This document shows, in pieces, positions 1 to 11,679 of a DNA stretch of 64,000 nt. The stretch's first letter is position 1. The number at the start of each line of letters is the position of its first letter. Origin of the DNA: Zelopaecilomyces penicillatus. Taxonomy: Eukaryota > Ascomycota > Sordariomycetes > Hypocreales > Pseudodiploosporaceae. Made by a program: the position numbers and the translations under genes. The stretch covers positions 2,046,001-2,110,000 of the forward strand of contig VCCP01000003.1 in NCBI GenBank assembly GCA_005765155.1, given 5' to 3'. Under the pieces are notes generated by a model. That model saw only the letters and a program-made list of their open reading frames with translations, was not told where the DNA came from and searched no databases.

Positions 1-501
1 ATATTATTTAAGCTTTATTATATCTTTAAATTAATTAAGATTATATATTATTAAGCTTATAGTATTATTAATTCTATTAAAATCTAAATTAAGATTAATA
101 AAATCTATAAAAAGAAAAAGAAAGCTTATTAAATATTATTAATTATTTAATAGCTCTATCCTTAAAAATAATAGAATATTTAAATAAATCTATAAATATT
201 TTATTTATATTTTAAGATTAATTTAATAATAGGCTATTTAAGCTTATTAAATAAATCTTAAGGCCTTATATTATACTGATTTAATTAAATAAAAGGCTAT
301 ATAAAGCCTTCATCTTATTTAAATAAATACTAGCTTTATATCTTAATAATATATTAAATATATAGCTTATATTATTATTATTATTATAATATAAAAGAAT
401 AAGTTAATATTAAATAAGCTTAATAATAAGCTTAAATATATATAATTATTTAATTTTAAATAAATATAATTTAAGATTTATTAATATATTATTAAACTAT
501 T

Positions 502-980
502 TATTAAAATTAGTGGGTTTTTTATATAATAGCCTAACCTGTTATAAGACTAATAGCTAGATCTACTACAGCTTAGCAGCTAAACCTGCTATAGCTTAGC
601 AGCTAAAAACTGCTATAGCTTAGCAGCCAGACCTGCTATAAGACCTAAAATGCCTGGGCAGCCTGATCTGCTATATAGGGCTAGACTAGTAAAATAAGGG
701 CTTATCCCTTATATCCCTCCCTTTCTTTATATTTAGAATACTTAGAAATTTTAAATAAATATTATTTAAAATATTAAAATAATTCTAAATAATCTTAATA
801 TTAATTAAATATATAAGATAGCTAGATTCCTAGTTAAATCCTGCTTTCCTTTTTATATTAATAATATAATTACTTCTTTCTTCTTTTCTTTAGAATTTAT
901 TCTAGATAATTATTTACTTCCTTTCTTCTATTATTATAACTATTAGCTTTAATTATAACCTTATACTATAAATTATAATA
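502..980 (-). repeat. Solo LTR, family LTR-A (Copia-type)
   Basis: A 479-bp copy, in reverse orientation, of the LTR seen at 30,999-31,473, 34,538-34,877 and 39,736-40,156. It is flanked by the 5-bp duplication CTATT at 497-501 and 981-985, so it is a true insertion that lost its internal part by LTR-LTR recombination. It holds the array of short AGCAG...CTGCT inverted repeats typical of this LTR (about 537-690). RIP has changed its TG...CA ends to TA...TA. It is inserted in the minus-strand Gypsy remnant. Confidence 0.85.
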
Positions 981-1930
981 CTATTAACTTTAATCTTTAA
1001 ATTCTGGTTTTATTTTATAATAAAAGGTTTTTTATTATACTATCTATACTCTTTTTTTATCTTTTTATTATTTATTTATAATAGATTAAAAGATATAAAA
1101 TAAAATATTATTCTTTAATATATAATATGTAAATTCTTTTTATTTATAATTATAATTCTATAATATTTTTATTCTATTATATTATATCTTTATCTAGCTT
1201 ATATTTTCTTTTTATATAATTCTTTTTAAATACTTTTATTAGCTTTAATATATTTATTTTATTAATTAAAACCTATTAATTATATTCTAAAGATTAATTT
1301 AATTATTTAATTAAATAATATAATTCTTCTTTAATTTTTAATTAATCTTTAATTTCTTTAATCTTCTATTTCTTTTTATCTTTTAATTCTAATATTAATA
1401 GGCTATTATTAATATCCCTTATTTATTATACTTATAATTCTAATAGGCTAATATAAAATATATTATAAATCTATAAATATTATTTAGATAATATTAATTA
1501 ATATATTTATATTCTAATCTTTTATAAAATCTAAAATAGATTACTAAATCTTAATATTAATTTTCTTTTTATCTTTAAATATAGATTTTTTATATTTAAT
1601 ATAATTATATTCTTTTTCTATAATATTAAGAATATATATAATTTATTATAATTTCTTATTTAAGCTTTAATTATTTATTATTAATATTTTATTAATATTT
1701 CTTATACTTTTATTAATTTCTTTAATCGATTTTATATTATTAATATCTCTTCTTTTATAATATTATCTTTAATATTTAAAAACCCTAGCTTATAATTAAA
1801 TAATACTTTATTAAAAAAGAATCTAATTATTATAAAGATAATTAAATTATAAATAAATTATATTATATAAAGAAGCTTTACTTATATTATTTATTCTTTT
1901 ATTAAAGAATAATATAAATAATATTTTAAT

Positions 1931-2268
1931 ATTTAATTTATTTAATTTATCTAATTTATTTAATTTATTTAATTTATTTAATTTATTTAATTTATTTAAT
2001 TTATTTAATTTATTTAATTTATTTAATTTATTTAATTTATTTAATTTATTTAATTTATTTAATTTATTTAATTTATTTAATTTATTTAATTTATTTAATT
2101 TATTTAATTTATTTAATTTATTTAATTTATTTAATTTATTTAATTTATTTAATTTATTTAATTTATTTAATTTATTTAATTTATTTAATTTATTTAATTT
2201 ATTTAATTTATTTAATTTATTTAATTTATTTAATTTATTTAATTTATTTAATTTATTTAATTTATTTA
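1931..2268. repeat. 9-bp minisatellite (TTTAATTTA)n, about 37 copies
   Basis: An uninterrupted run of the 9-mer TTTAATTTA, with a single C variant near 1951. The period was read directly. The array is almost perfect while the surrounding DNA is heavily mutated, so it expanded recently or is kept homogeneous. It is pure A/T apart from the one C, so RIP has nothing left to change. The unit is a multiple of three, but no intact frame surrounds it. Confidence 0.9.
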
Positions 2269-3699
2269 TTTATTAATTTAAGAATAAAATACTATTAAAA
2301 ACTTTTTTTTTATCTAGGATATATAATAAAATTCTAATTAGAATTTATTAATAAAGATAAAACCTTTATTTAATATAATCTTTTTTAATACTTTATATTT
2401 TAATTCTATTTTTTAATAAAATAATTTTATAAGATTTATTATAATAATAATTATATTTTTAAAAAAAAATACTTTATATATTAGTCTATAATTATTAGGA
2501 TTATATCTATATCTTCTTTATTAAATATAATAAATAAAAATTCTATAATAAAATCTATAAATACTTTTTCTTAGGATTAACTTAATTTTAAAAAAGAATT
2601 AAAATATCTATATAAATAATAATATTATAATATTACTCTTTAATAAATACTATAATTAATAATATATTCCTTAATCTCTTAATCTATAAAATATTAATAA
2701 AACTTATACTATAAAAGCTTAAGGGTTTAATTTATATTAAAATAATCTATATAAGGATTATTATAATAGAGTTATAATAATTTATTTTTTAATAAAATTT
2801 CCTTAAGAATATAAATATAATCTTAATACTTAATTAAGCCTTATATATCTATAAACTATATAATATTCTTTCTTTTATCTTTCTATTTTATTAATATAGC
2901 TTTTTATTTTAATATTTCTTTATTTTTATTTTATATATCCTTAATAAATATTATTAAAAGGATTAAGGCTTATTTATTAAATATAATCTTTATATAAAGG
3001 GCTATTTAAGCTATATATATAGGTATTTATTGTATTTTATTAATAATTTATTTAATTAGTTTAATTAGTTTAATTAAATTTAAAAGCCTTTTATTTTTAA
3101 TATCTTAAATATCTATTAATATTTTAATAGATTTAATCTAAATCTTTATAGATTTAATTATCCTATTTTATAGTATAAGGAATAGATTATTATTTAATAA
3201 AGCTTTATCTTTATAATCTAACCTTTTTAATAGCTTATCTATAGGATTAGATTTCTTTAATTAATATTTAATAATAAAATTATATAATATTAATACTATA
3301 TATTATCTTATCTACTTTTTAATAGCTTAATCTAGCTTATAAAGAATTAAAGATGTTAATAATTAATTAAAATCTTTATTTATTTTATTACTTTATTAAT
3401 ATATTTTTATTAATATTCAAATAAATAAATAATAATAAATATTTCTTAATTAAATATTTTATAATTTATCTTTATCTTAATAAACTTTTTTAATTAAAAG
3501 ATAATTAAATATTATTTATCTTTATTATTTTATTATAATATAATTCCTATTATTATAAATTAAAAGGTATTAGTTTTAAAATAGATTTATTATTTTATTA
3601 TTATAAATTAAAATATTTAAATAATAAAGCTTTTTAAAAGGTTTCTTTTAATTATTTAAATATTAGATATTTAATTATAATTAATTATACTTTCTCTAG

Positions 3700-4480
3700 C
3701 TTTTTATTATTTTTATTATTCTTTAAAAGTATATTTAATAGTATTATAATTCTAGAATATTTATAAATAAATCTTTTATAAAAATTATAGAAATCTAGAA
3801 ATATTTATATTTTTTAATAGATTTTTAATTATTATTATTCTAAAATAGTTATAATATACTAAGGATTTATTAAAATCCTTTTTTTAAATAAAATAAATCC
3901 TAAAAAATCTATTTTTATTTAATAAAAATAATATTTCTTTAAATTTATAAAAAGCTTTATTATTTATAATCTTTTTAGGATCTATTTAATATATTTTATA
4001 TATTCTTCTTTTATTTTAAAAAAGATTAAAATATTATTTAAATAGGTAATATATATTATATTAATTAATTCCTTTAAAGCTTAATAAATATAATATTAAA
4101 ATATTATTAATATATTAATTAATCTAAAGAATATTATTAGATATTTATAATAATTATAATAGATTTAAAATATTATCTTTTATTTATTCTCTTTCTTAAT
4201 CCAGATTTAATAATATATATCTTTTATATTAATTTTTATAAAAAATTCTATACCTATAATTTAATTTAAAATCTTTAAAATAAAAAATAATATATAATAA
4301 TTCTTTTTTATAATCCTATTAAAACCTTAATAATCTATATATAATTATAAAAATCTATCCTTTTTTAAAATAAATAAAATTAATATCCCTATTAAACTCT
4401 TAAATAAATAAATTTATCTCTTTTTTAAATTCTTATTTAAATAAATATAAAGCTTTTTTAATTTCTTTTATAATAAAAGA
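3700..4480 (-). pseudogene. Ty3/Gypsy reverse transcriptase, RIP-decayed
   Basis: Minus-strand translation of about 4,190-4,375 gives the Gypsy RT pattern KKD...LYIDY..(F)NRI.KKNYY (family consensus KKDGSLR-CVDYR-LN). The palm motif follows at 4,033-4,044 as YLNN, where the family has the catalytic YLDD. Several in-frame TAA/TAG codons sit at Gln/Trp/Arg positions. The element runs right to left, so integrase should lie at about 2.3-3.6 kb, but I could not read it with certainty. No LTR of this element was found inside the window. Confidence 0.75.
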
Positions 4481-5739
4481 TAGATTATATTATATAAAAA
4501 GATAATATTTAAAAATAAATTAATTATATAATCTATAGCTTTTTAAGATAATAATATATCTATTTAATTTATTTAAAATATATTTAAATAATCCTATAAT
4601 TCTTAAAGTAATTCCTTTATCTTTCCCTTTTAATTTATTTAAATCCTTATTTATTAATAATAATAGTTCTAAGAGATATATAATTAAAAAAATTATTATT
4701 TTACTTTAATAAACTTATATAAATTTATAGAATTATAAGATTTTAATATTTTCCTATTTTTAATTAAATTATTAATATCTATTATAAATACTTAAATAAA
4801 TCTAAAGGTTTTGTAAATAAATTAACTTTAATAATACTAAATTATTTTTTATATTTAAATCTTAATTAATATTAAGATATATTTAAATAAAACTCTATTT
4901 AATTTCTCTTAAATCTATAATAATAAATAAGACTTCTTATATATTATATATTTAAATTCTTAATTTATTTATTATTTAAAGCTTTAATAAATCCTTTATT
5001 AATATTTATTATAATCTATTTATTTTAATAAATACTTTATTAATAAAATCTAATTTAATATATATATTTAGATCTATATATATTTTAATTAATATTTATT
5101 CTTTTATTATTATTAATATATAAAAATAAATTATTATTTTAATAATAATTTCTTTAATTAAAATTAAAGGATTTATTTTAATTAATTATCTTTTTCTATC
5201 TTAATATTATTTTTTATTTTAATAATATTAATAATTTAATTAAAATAATCTAATATAAGATAGCTTTTGTTATTATATATATAATAAATTATAATAATAA
5301 GATAGTTTATTTAATTATTCTCTTTATTTTCTTAATTATTATTTTAATTATCTTTTTTATAAAAATAATTATTTTTATTACTCTTATAATCTCTTTAATC
5401 TTAATAAAAACCTTTTTAATATAGAATTATTATTAATTATATATTAATCTAATTTAATTAATCTTTATTATAGTTTTATTTATTTTATAATCCTAAAGAG
5501 AATCTCTTTTTAATTTATTATTTAAAGCTTTATTTTTATTATTTATTTAATCTTTTTTATAGATTTAGATTTCTTTTTTTTTAGGGTTTTAAATAATATT
5601 AAAATCTTTTTATTTTTTATATTATTTTCTTTTAATTCTTAAAAAAGGCTTTTTTATAAAAATAAATATATTTTTATAATTCTAATTTAAACTTAATAAA
5701 ATATTATATAATTAATTCTTTTTTAATTATTTTTATAAA

Positions 5740-6655
5740 ATAGATTTTTAAATTAAATAAATATAAATAGAATTTTATAAAGAATTAATAACTATATTAT
5801 TAAACTCTTTTAAAGATATTATAGATCTTAATTATTTAATTAATAAAATCTTTTAAATAAGTTTTATTTTATTTTAAAAAGTATTTTTAATTAATTTCTT
5901 TAATCTTTCTTTTAATTTTAATATAATTTTATATTTTATTTAATTAAAAGAATTTATATTTATTTTTTATATTTTTAAAAATTAAAATAATTTAATATTT
6001 ATTTTTAAAATATTTAAATTTATTTAAAAGATATAAATAAGATTATTAATCTATTTCTTTTAATTATTAATACTTTTATAATATTATAATTTAATAATAT
6101 TAATAACCTTTAATTTTTTTAATTAAAAGTTATCTAAATTATTATAATTTTAATTAAATTATAATCTCTTTTTTAATAGGATATCTATAATAAAGATATT
6201 AAGATCTTAGGCTATTTAAAGGTAAAATTAAAGGGTATTAATCTCTTTAATCCTTATAATTTTAATTAAAAGTATTATTATTTTATTTTAAATTCTTATA
6301 GATTATTATAAAGGATTAATTAAATCCTATTAATTTAAAGCCTTAGATTTTTAATAAACTATAAGATTTAATAAGGCCTTTAATAATAAAGATAATCCTT
6401 TAATAATAAAATAAATAAAAGCTATTATTAATCTTAAATAATTATAAATAAAAGTATAAGAATGATAAAAAGAATTTTAAATATAATTAAATAAGATTAT
6501 ATAATTTTAATCGATTAATTAATAATAAGATTTATATTTAAGATAATTTTTTTTTTATATTCTTTAAATATAAAAGGCTATTAAAGCTTTAATAATTAAT
6601 AGTTTTTTAGGTTATATATTATAATTAGGTATTTAGATATCTGATCTTATTATAA
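5740..6655 (-). repeat. Gypsy 5' segment, inverted copy of 62,336-63,232
   Basis: Extended similarity, allowing RIP transitions, to the reverse complement of 62,336-63,232. Clear anchors are the block around 6,240-6,430 against about 62,520-62,740 and the block at 6,500-6,650 against 62,340-62,480. Similarity stops at about 6,655. By its position upstream of RT in the minus-strand element it should be gag or leader sequence, but no motif remains to prove this. Confidence 0.65.
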
Positions 6656-7195
6656 AAAAGATCTTAATTACAGTTATTATAAAGGCTTATAATACTATAT
6701 CTTAAGATTATCTATTAAAGTTATTATATATAATATTAAAGAAATTAAGTATTATTAAAGCTGTTAATAAAGAGTATATAACCTATTTAAGTGATATTAA
6801 AGATACCTATTTAAAACAGGCCTTTATATATACTTTAAAGATCTCTTATTAGTCTCTTAAATCTCTGTTAAGTATTCTTATAGTATTATAATTAATTATT
6901 AATTTCTAATAAGATATATACTAGGAAATTTTATAAAGGTTTAATTATATAATTAAACCCTTAAATAATTATTATAAAAAGACTTACTCTATTACTTATA
7001 AAGATATATATCTTATATAAATAAATTAATATAATTAATATTCTATAAATAATAATTAATTGATTTTTTTAAAAAAAAGATATATTCTTATATAAATATT
7101 ATAATAAAAAAATTATATATATTATATTATATATTACTTTATTAAAACTATTTTAATAATTATTTTTATAATTTATTTATATTATATTATAAAGA
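6656..7195 (+). pseudogene. Unidentified coding-like relic next to the gene island
   Basis: Not part of the inverted Gypsy copy, and visibly less mutated than the DNA to its left. In one plus-strand frame, about 6,680-6,920 reads through roughly 75 codons with only three stops, all TAA/TAG where CAA/CAG would be the pre-RIP codon. Its composition is Lys/Leu/Tyr/Ile-rich and I recognise no domain. A perfect 22-bp palindrome lies at 6,938-6,959. It could be a gag fragment or the stub of a host gene eroded by leaking RIP. Confidence 0.35.
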
Positions 7196-7832
7196 ATGGA
7201 GACAACCTAGTACCTTGGCTAGCTAGTTAAGTATGCTGAAGGCGGGGTCTCTTCAGGTACTGGAATCCCTGCTAAGCTATTGCAGCTATATAATTGGCTA
7301 TTAACCTCTGTTCAGGTAGCGCTTAATAATCATACAGGGGTTCGATTGTAGGTACTTCAGCGTTTATCTCTCAAGACATTGGATCCTATCCATGGAAGGG
7401 ATTTACCCCCTGTAATATAGCACTGTGCAGGTCCAGGTCGTATTATTGATGTATGTAACACCAATACGACAACAAGCTAGGTAATTAGGTACGCTACGCT
7501 TCAGAAATGGTGGCATACTAACTCCAGCATTCACAACAATCGCACCTGTCTTGCTTCCTGGCTCTGTTGTGGCTCCTACAGTACTCAAGCGTTCACTGCG
7601 CCTTGACTCTCACTTGCTTTTTAGGTTTCGTATACTGTTCAATATTGTACGAAGACCGACTAGTCGTTGAACTGTACCAGGTTGAACTACTGATGACTCC
7701 CTTCCTTTCTTGTCTCATCCATCTGTCCTCTGTCTGCTTATTTGGTTCCTCCCTCCTCTCTTCCGAGTTCCACAGCGTTTCCGCACCCACTGCTCATTGC
7801 ATCGACATGCGCCGCTGAACAGTACCGAAGCA
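7196..7832 (+). promoter_or_regulatory. Upstream region of the TBC gene
   Basis: Normal-GC, non-coding DNA between the AT-rich block and the start codon at 7,833. The last ~130 bases are strongly pyrimidine-rich (for example 7,699-7,770), as in many fungal promoters and 5' leaders. I see no clear TATA box. Two hairpins can be read: a 6-bp stem CTGAAG/CTTCAG around 7,238-7,258, and an 8-bp stem GTCGTATT (7,437-7,444) with AATACGAC (7,463-7,470). Confidence 0.5.
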
Positions 7833-10800
7833 ATGTTCTCCAACCTCTCCAATATCGTCCAAAAGGCCCAGCAGTTCATCGATCCCACGCAGGGACTGAA
7901 TCTCTCCAGCTCCGACCGCAACCCCTCCAAAGCCTCGCTCTTCCAGAACCAGTTCCGCCTTCCAGATTCACAGACACCTTTGTACGAAATCAATGCCGAG
8001 CTTACCATACCACCCTCTAATGTCACACGCGGTGACAAAGACCATGACCGAGGGTGGCACTATCCTGGCAAGCTCCACCTCTCCTCAGCTTTCATGTGCT
8101 TCTCGACGACGCCTACCAGCTTCGCCCAGTCAGCGAGCACATCTACGTCTTCTGCCTTTACTGGACAGACACATGGAAGCGGCCCAAGCGGCAGTGGCTT
8201 CACATTTCCCCTTTGTGCAATCAGGAGGGTTGAAAGACTTAACAGCCAAAACTTCCAGGTATGTTTGGTGCGAGGGAGTCGAGGGAACGCCCAATAGTCG
8301 CATCTGTGTCTATCAAACATCCCTAATGCTGATCTGCGCGGCGTCTAGTTTGCCCTCGCCATAACCACCTGGAATGGGCTGCTGGGGGATAGTTCTAATG
8401 ACAAGGATGGTAACGCCAAAGATGCAAGAGAGCAGCGCATTACAATCCACCTTGCTGGGTCCAGGCAGGCCTGTGAGAGATTCTGTGACGGGTTGAAGCG
8501 TGGTTTGAGAGCTGGGGTTGGCAACGTGGGAAGGCTGCGCAGAGTCGTGGCCGAGTGCTATTCCGAGCACCTCCTCCGACCAGACGAGAGGAAGAATATG
8601 ACACCGCCCGACGCTGGACTTGGAATGATTTTTCGATATCCTGGCGACCCAAAAAAACTACGCGATAGAGCCAAGATGCGGCTCTGGGCAGAGTACCTAC
8701 GCGACAATGGCCGGAATTCCACCTTAATCCGTCAGCCTACATTTCACAAGTTAATCCGTGTTGGTTTGCCCAATCGACTGCGAGGAGAAATCTGGGAGCT
8801 AACGTCGGGCTCATTATATCAACGTCTGGAAAAACCCACGTTATACAGTGAGACATTGGCAAAATTCGAAGGACAGGAATCACTCGCTATTGACGAGATT
8901 GAGAAGGACCTCAACCGAAGCTTGCCAGAATATCCCGGGTTTCAAAGCGAGGAGGGCATTGGCCGCCTTCGTCGCGTTTTGACCGCCTACAGTTGGGTTG
9001 ATGCTGATGTTGGCTATTGTCAAGCAATGAACATTGTAGTAGCCGCATTGCTTATATACATGTCCGAGTCTCAAGCTTTCTTCCTTCTCTCAACCCTTTG
9101 CGACCGACTAGTCCCGGGATATTACTCAACTACCATGTATGGAACCTTGCTGGACCAAAAAGTGTTCGAGTCTCTGGTTGAGCAAACCATGCCTATTCTG
9201 TGGGAGCATCTCGTTAAAAGTGATGTGCAGTTATCGGTCGTGTCGCTCCCTTGGTTTCTTTCCCTCTACATCAACTCTATGCCCCTCATCTTCGCCTTTC
9301 GAGTACTAGATGTCTTTTTTGTCGAGGGCCCCAAGGTCTTATTCCAGGTGGGCCTGGCGATATTGCGGATTAATGGAGAGGAGCTACTGGATGCGGCTGA
9401 CGATGGGGCCTTCATATCTGTTCTCAAGTCATATTTCTCGCGCCTTGACGAGTCGGCTCATCCGAAATCAGACAACCCTAAGCTGCGAGCCGTGACCCGT
9501 TTCCAGGAGTTGATGGTTGTGGCTTTTAAAGAGTTTTCTGGCATTACTCACAGTAGTATCACAGAATTAAGACTCAAGAAAAAGGATGCAGTACTCAATA
9601 ATATTGAAAGCTTCGCCAAGCGGACTGCCATTCGCAATTTAGGTCCTGACAGCAAGCTGCTCTGCGCCGAGGAGCTGAGTTCATTGTACGATCGCTTTTA
9701 CAGCATTTTATACGAACGCCAACAACGCGATCTCATTAATCAAGAGGAGAAACAGCGTCGAGTAAAGGCAAGCAGGATGCGAGCCTCGGAAGTCTTTGCT
9801 TCGGCTCCTCAAAACCAGATCGAGAAAGGCCGTGTCGGGCTAGGCCCAAGCACTAGTCTCATGGGTTATGACGCTTTCCGGGAATTCCTCGCCAGCCTGT
9901 CAAAGTGGGCAATCTCAGATTTGCCAACACATTCAAGACGCGACCCTTTATTTGGGGCAGACGGGCAGGCTAAGTTCCACAGCGCCAGGAGAGCACCTGA
10001 AATAATATCGCCTTGGGGTGCGGGACCTGAACCAGCCGAACACGAGTTCCTGCGTCGCCTCTTCAAAAAGTGGGACGTAGACCAAAGCTCTGCCTTGACT
10101 CTCCAGAACGTCGTCACAGGCTTGGCGGGGATTAAGGGAAAGCGGGACATTATGGGCACAATCACTTACTTTTTTGAACTATATGACGATGATGGAGACG
10201 GAAGAGTGGATCGAGAGGGTATCCTGAGAATATCAGAGGCTCTACTATTTTTATCACGCCGCGGTCTGGAAGGTTCCTTGCGCGCCCATATATCGGGCAA
10301 GGCTCTGGACAACGAGGCAGTTGGCGGCGCCAGTGACTCCCAAAACAGCCTCGCAGCTGGGGCCTCGACTAATGAACGCTTCCTAGGAAGTGTGAGTGCT
10401 TTTATCCGAAGGTGCTTTGAATACGCCGACCCAGACCATCCTAAAAACCAACATTGCGATGAAGATAAGCAGGTTGATGAGGATATGGCCGATCCGGGCG
10501 CCTTTACCGTTGGAGATGAAGATGACGAAGAGGTTGAAGAGGATCTCCTCACAATGGATTCACCATCAGGAACTCCTACAAAGCCCACAAGACCTCACGA
10601 CCTGTCGCCAACCACCATGATATCCGGTACAGGAGAGTCGCGGCGTAGAGTATCAAGAGCAAAATCCGAAGCTGCGAATGCTGCCCTTGATCCCGCGCAC
10701 CCCCTTCATATCACGCTTCCAACCTTTAGAATGGTGGTACTGGCAGACGAGTTGCTTGAGCAATTCTTTGAGTCATCATTTCCCAGCTCGTTCCATATCA

Positions 10801-11318
10801 TTGACGGACTTCATGGCTCCGGGGAGGCCGTCCCAGGCCCCTCGCTCACGACATTTTCCAGTCTAGGTTTTGGCGCTAGGACGTCGACTTCGACTTCGAC
10901 ACAAACAGGTCCAGCAGGAGCGGGCAGAGGGCTGCGGGGTGTACTAGATAACATCGTCACAGACGGCATGCGCGTGGCAACCGAGGTGAGGAGGCGAATG
11001 GAGGAGGCGCAGAAGGAATTGGAAAAAAATGCGTTGCCGCATCAAAGAACAGATGACGACGATGACGATGAAGATGATGTTGGAATTGCGATTGGGGTGA
11101 GGAAAGGACCAGGCAATAACAACGTAGACATGGAACGGCGCTCAGTTCGGAGCTCAGACCGTGATCTCCTGGATGGTGCAGATGCCGAAGCGGGCTCATC
11201 AGTGAAAGATCATGGGCTAGGGCAGAGCTTGCTAGATGATGAACTTGGAGACGAGGGGACAGCAACGGGCAAAACAGGAGCAAGCGGGGAAGCCGGCGTT
11301 GTGGAGTTTGAAGGGTAG
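7833..11318 (+). CDS. gyp2: GRAM-TBC-EF-hand Rab GTPase-activating protein (Gyp2/Mdr1-like)
   Basis: Two exons, 7,833-8,258 and 8,349-11,318, encode about 1131 aa. A GRAM-like membrane-binding domain (about residues 50-190) spans the splice junction. The TBC domain (about 278-490) has both catalytic fingers: IxxDxxR at I326-D329-R332 (Arg finger) and YCQ with Q367 (Gln finger), so it should stimulate GTP hydrolysis by a Rab GTPase in vesicle traffic. An EF-hand-like loop DDDGDGRVDREG lies at about 755-766; it has Gly at loop position 12 with Glu at 11, so Ca binding is doubtful. A weaker EF-like loop precedes it at about 717-730. The C-terminal third is low complexity with acidic runs (about 844-878 and 1044-1054) and a short charged helix at about 1023-1040. 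The domain order matches yeast Gyp2/Mdr1 and animal TBC1D8/9. The start is the first in-frame ATG. The gene converges on the Nudix gene. Confidence 0.92.
8259..8348 (+). other. Intron 1 of the TBC gene
   Basis: It begins GTATGT and ends TAG, with CTAAT/CTGAT-like branch sequences upstream of the acceptor. At 90 bp it is a multiple of three, but retention would meet an in-frame TAG at 8,295-8,297. Exon 1 is exactly 142 codons, so it joins in phase 0 to the long exon. The intron interrupts the GRAM domain, which continues naturally on the other side. Confidence 0.88.
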
Positions 11319-11380
11319 TAGTTTGTTTTGTATCTTAATAAAAAATAAACGGCCTTTGATTCGCGAGGAATCAAGCCGAT
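11319..11380 (+). terminator. 3' end region: AATAAA and a stem-loop
   Basis: After the TAG stop an AATAAA polyadenylation-type signal lies at 11,338-11,343. Next comes a perfect 7-bp hairpin TTGATTC (11,356-11,362), loop GCGAG, GAATCAA (11,368-11,374), which can be lengthened by three GGC/GCC pairs across a 2-nt bulge. Its role is unknown; between converging genes it could help separate the transcripts. Confidence 0.5.
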
Positions 11381-11679
11381 AATTCTGGTGATGGGGTTAT
11401 TATAGTCTGAGTGTGACAGTGAGTTAAATGATAAAATCAAGTCATGTTAGGCTATCAAGGGAAGGGAGACCGGCTGTGGGCTCGCATCTTGAAATCTCAG
11501 TTTGAATAGTTAAGCCAAAACAAACCGCATTACTGCTGCAGCATGTCGATGAGAAGGTATAACCGCCCCTATACTATGGCTAGGCTTCTTGCCCAAAAAT
11601 CAATTCTCCTCATACAGGTGAGTGGACATTGTGTTGTATCGCTTGATATGGTATGACCGCCAAGCATAGAAACTGGCTA
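11381..11679. other. Tail-to-tail intergenic spacer
   Basis: About 300 bp of normal-GC DNA between the converging TBC and Nudix genes, expected to contain the 3' UTRs of both. I see no ORF, RNA gene or repeat in it. Confidence 0.5.

Larger units (their letters stand above)
1..7195. other. AT-rich RIP-degraded retrotransposon block (left flank)
   Basis: Very AT-rich sequence with almost no CpA/TpG and abundant TpA, ending abruptly near 7,195 where normal base composition begins. It holds a minus-strand Ty3/Gypsy remnant (RT about 3.7-4.5 kb), a solo LTR, a 9-bp minisatellite and a coding relic, listed separately. No intact gene is present. The remaining stretches (about 986-1930, 2270-3700, 4480-5740) show only RIP-decayed pol/gag-like sequence without a recognisable domain. 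Confidence 0.85.

Noticed and set aside
7206..7275. tRNA-like signals (A-box-like TGGCTAGCTAG, a CTGAAG/CTTCAG stem, and a T-arm-like CAGG...CCCTG)
   Set aside because: The spacing is roughly right, but the acceptor stem does not pair, the anticodon loop lacks the usual T33 and the T-loop lacks TTCRA. Not a supportable tRNA gene.
7403..8652. Several ORFs of 60-107 codons on both strands around the first TBC exon
   Set aside because: They are frame shadows of the TBC gene or its leader; the two-exon model with a GT-AG intron explains the region.
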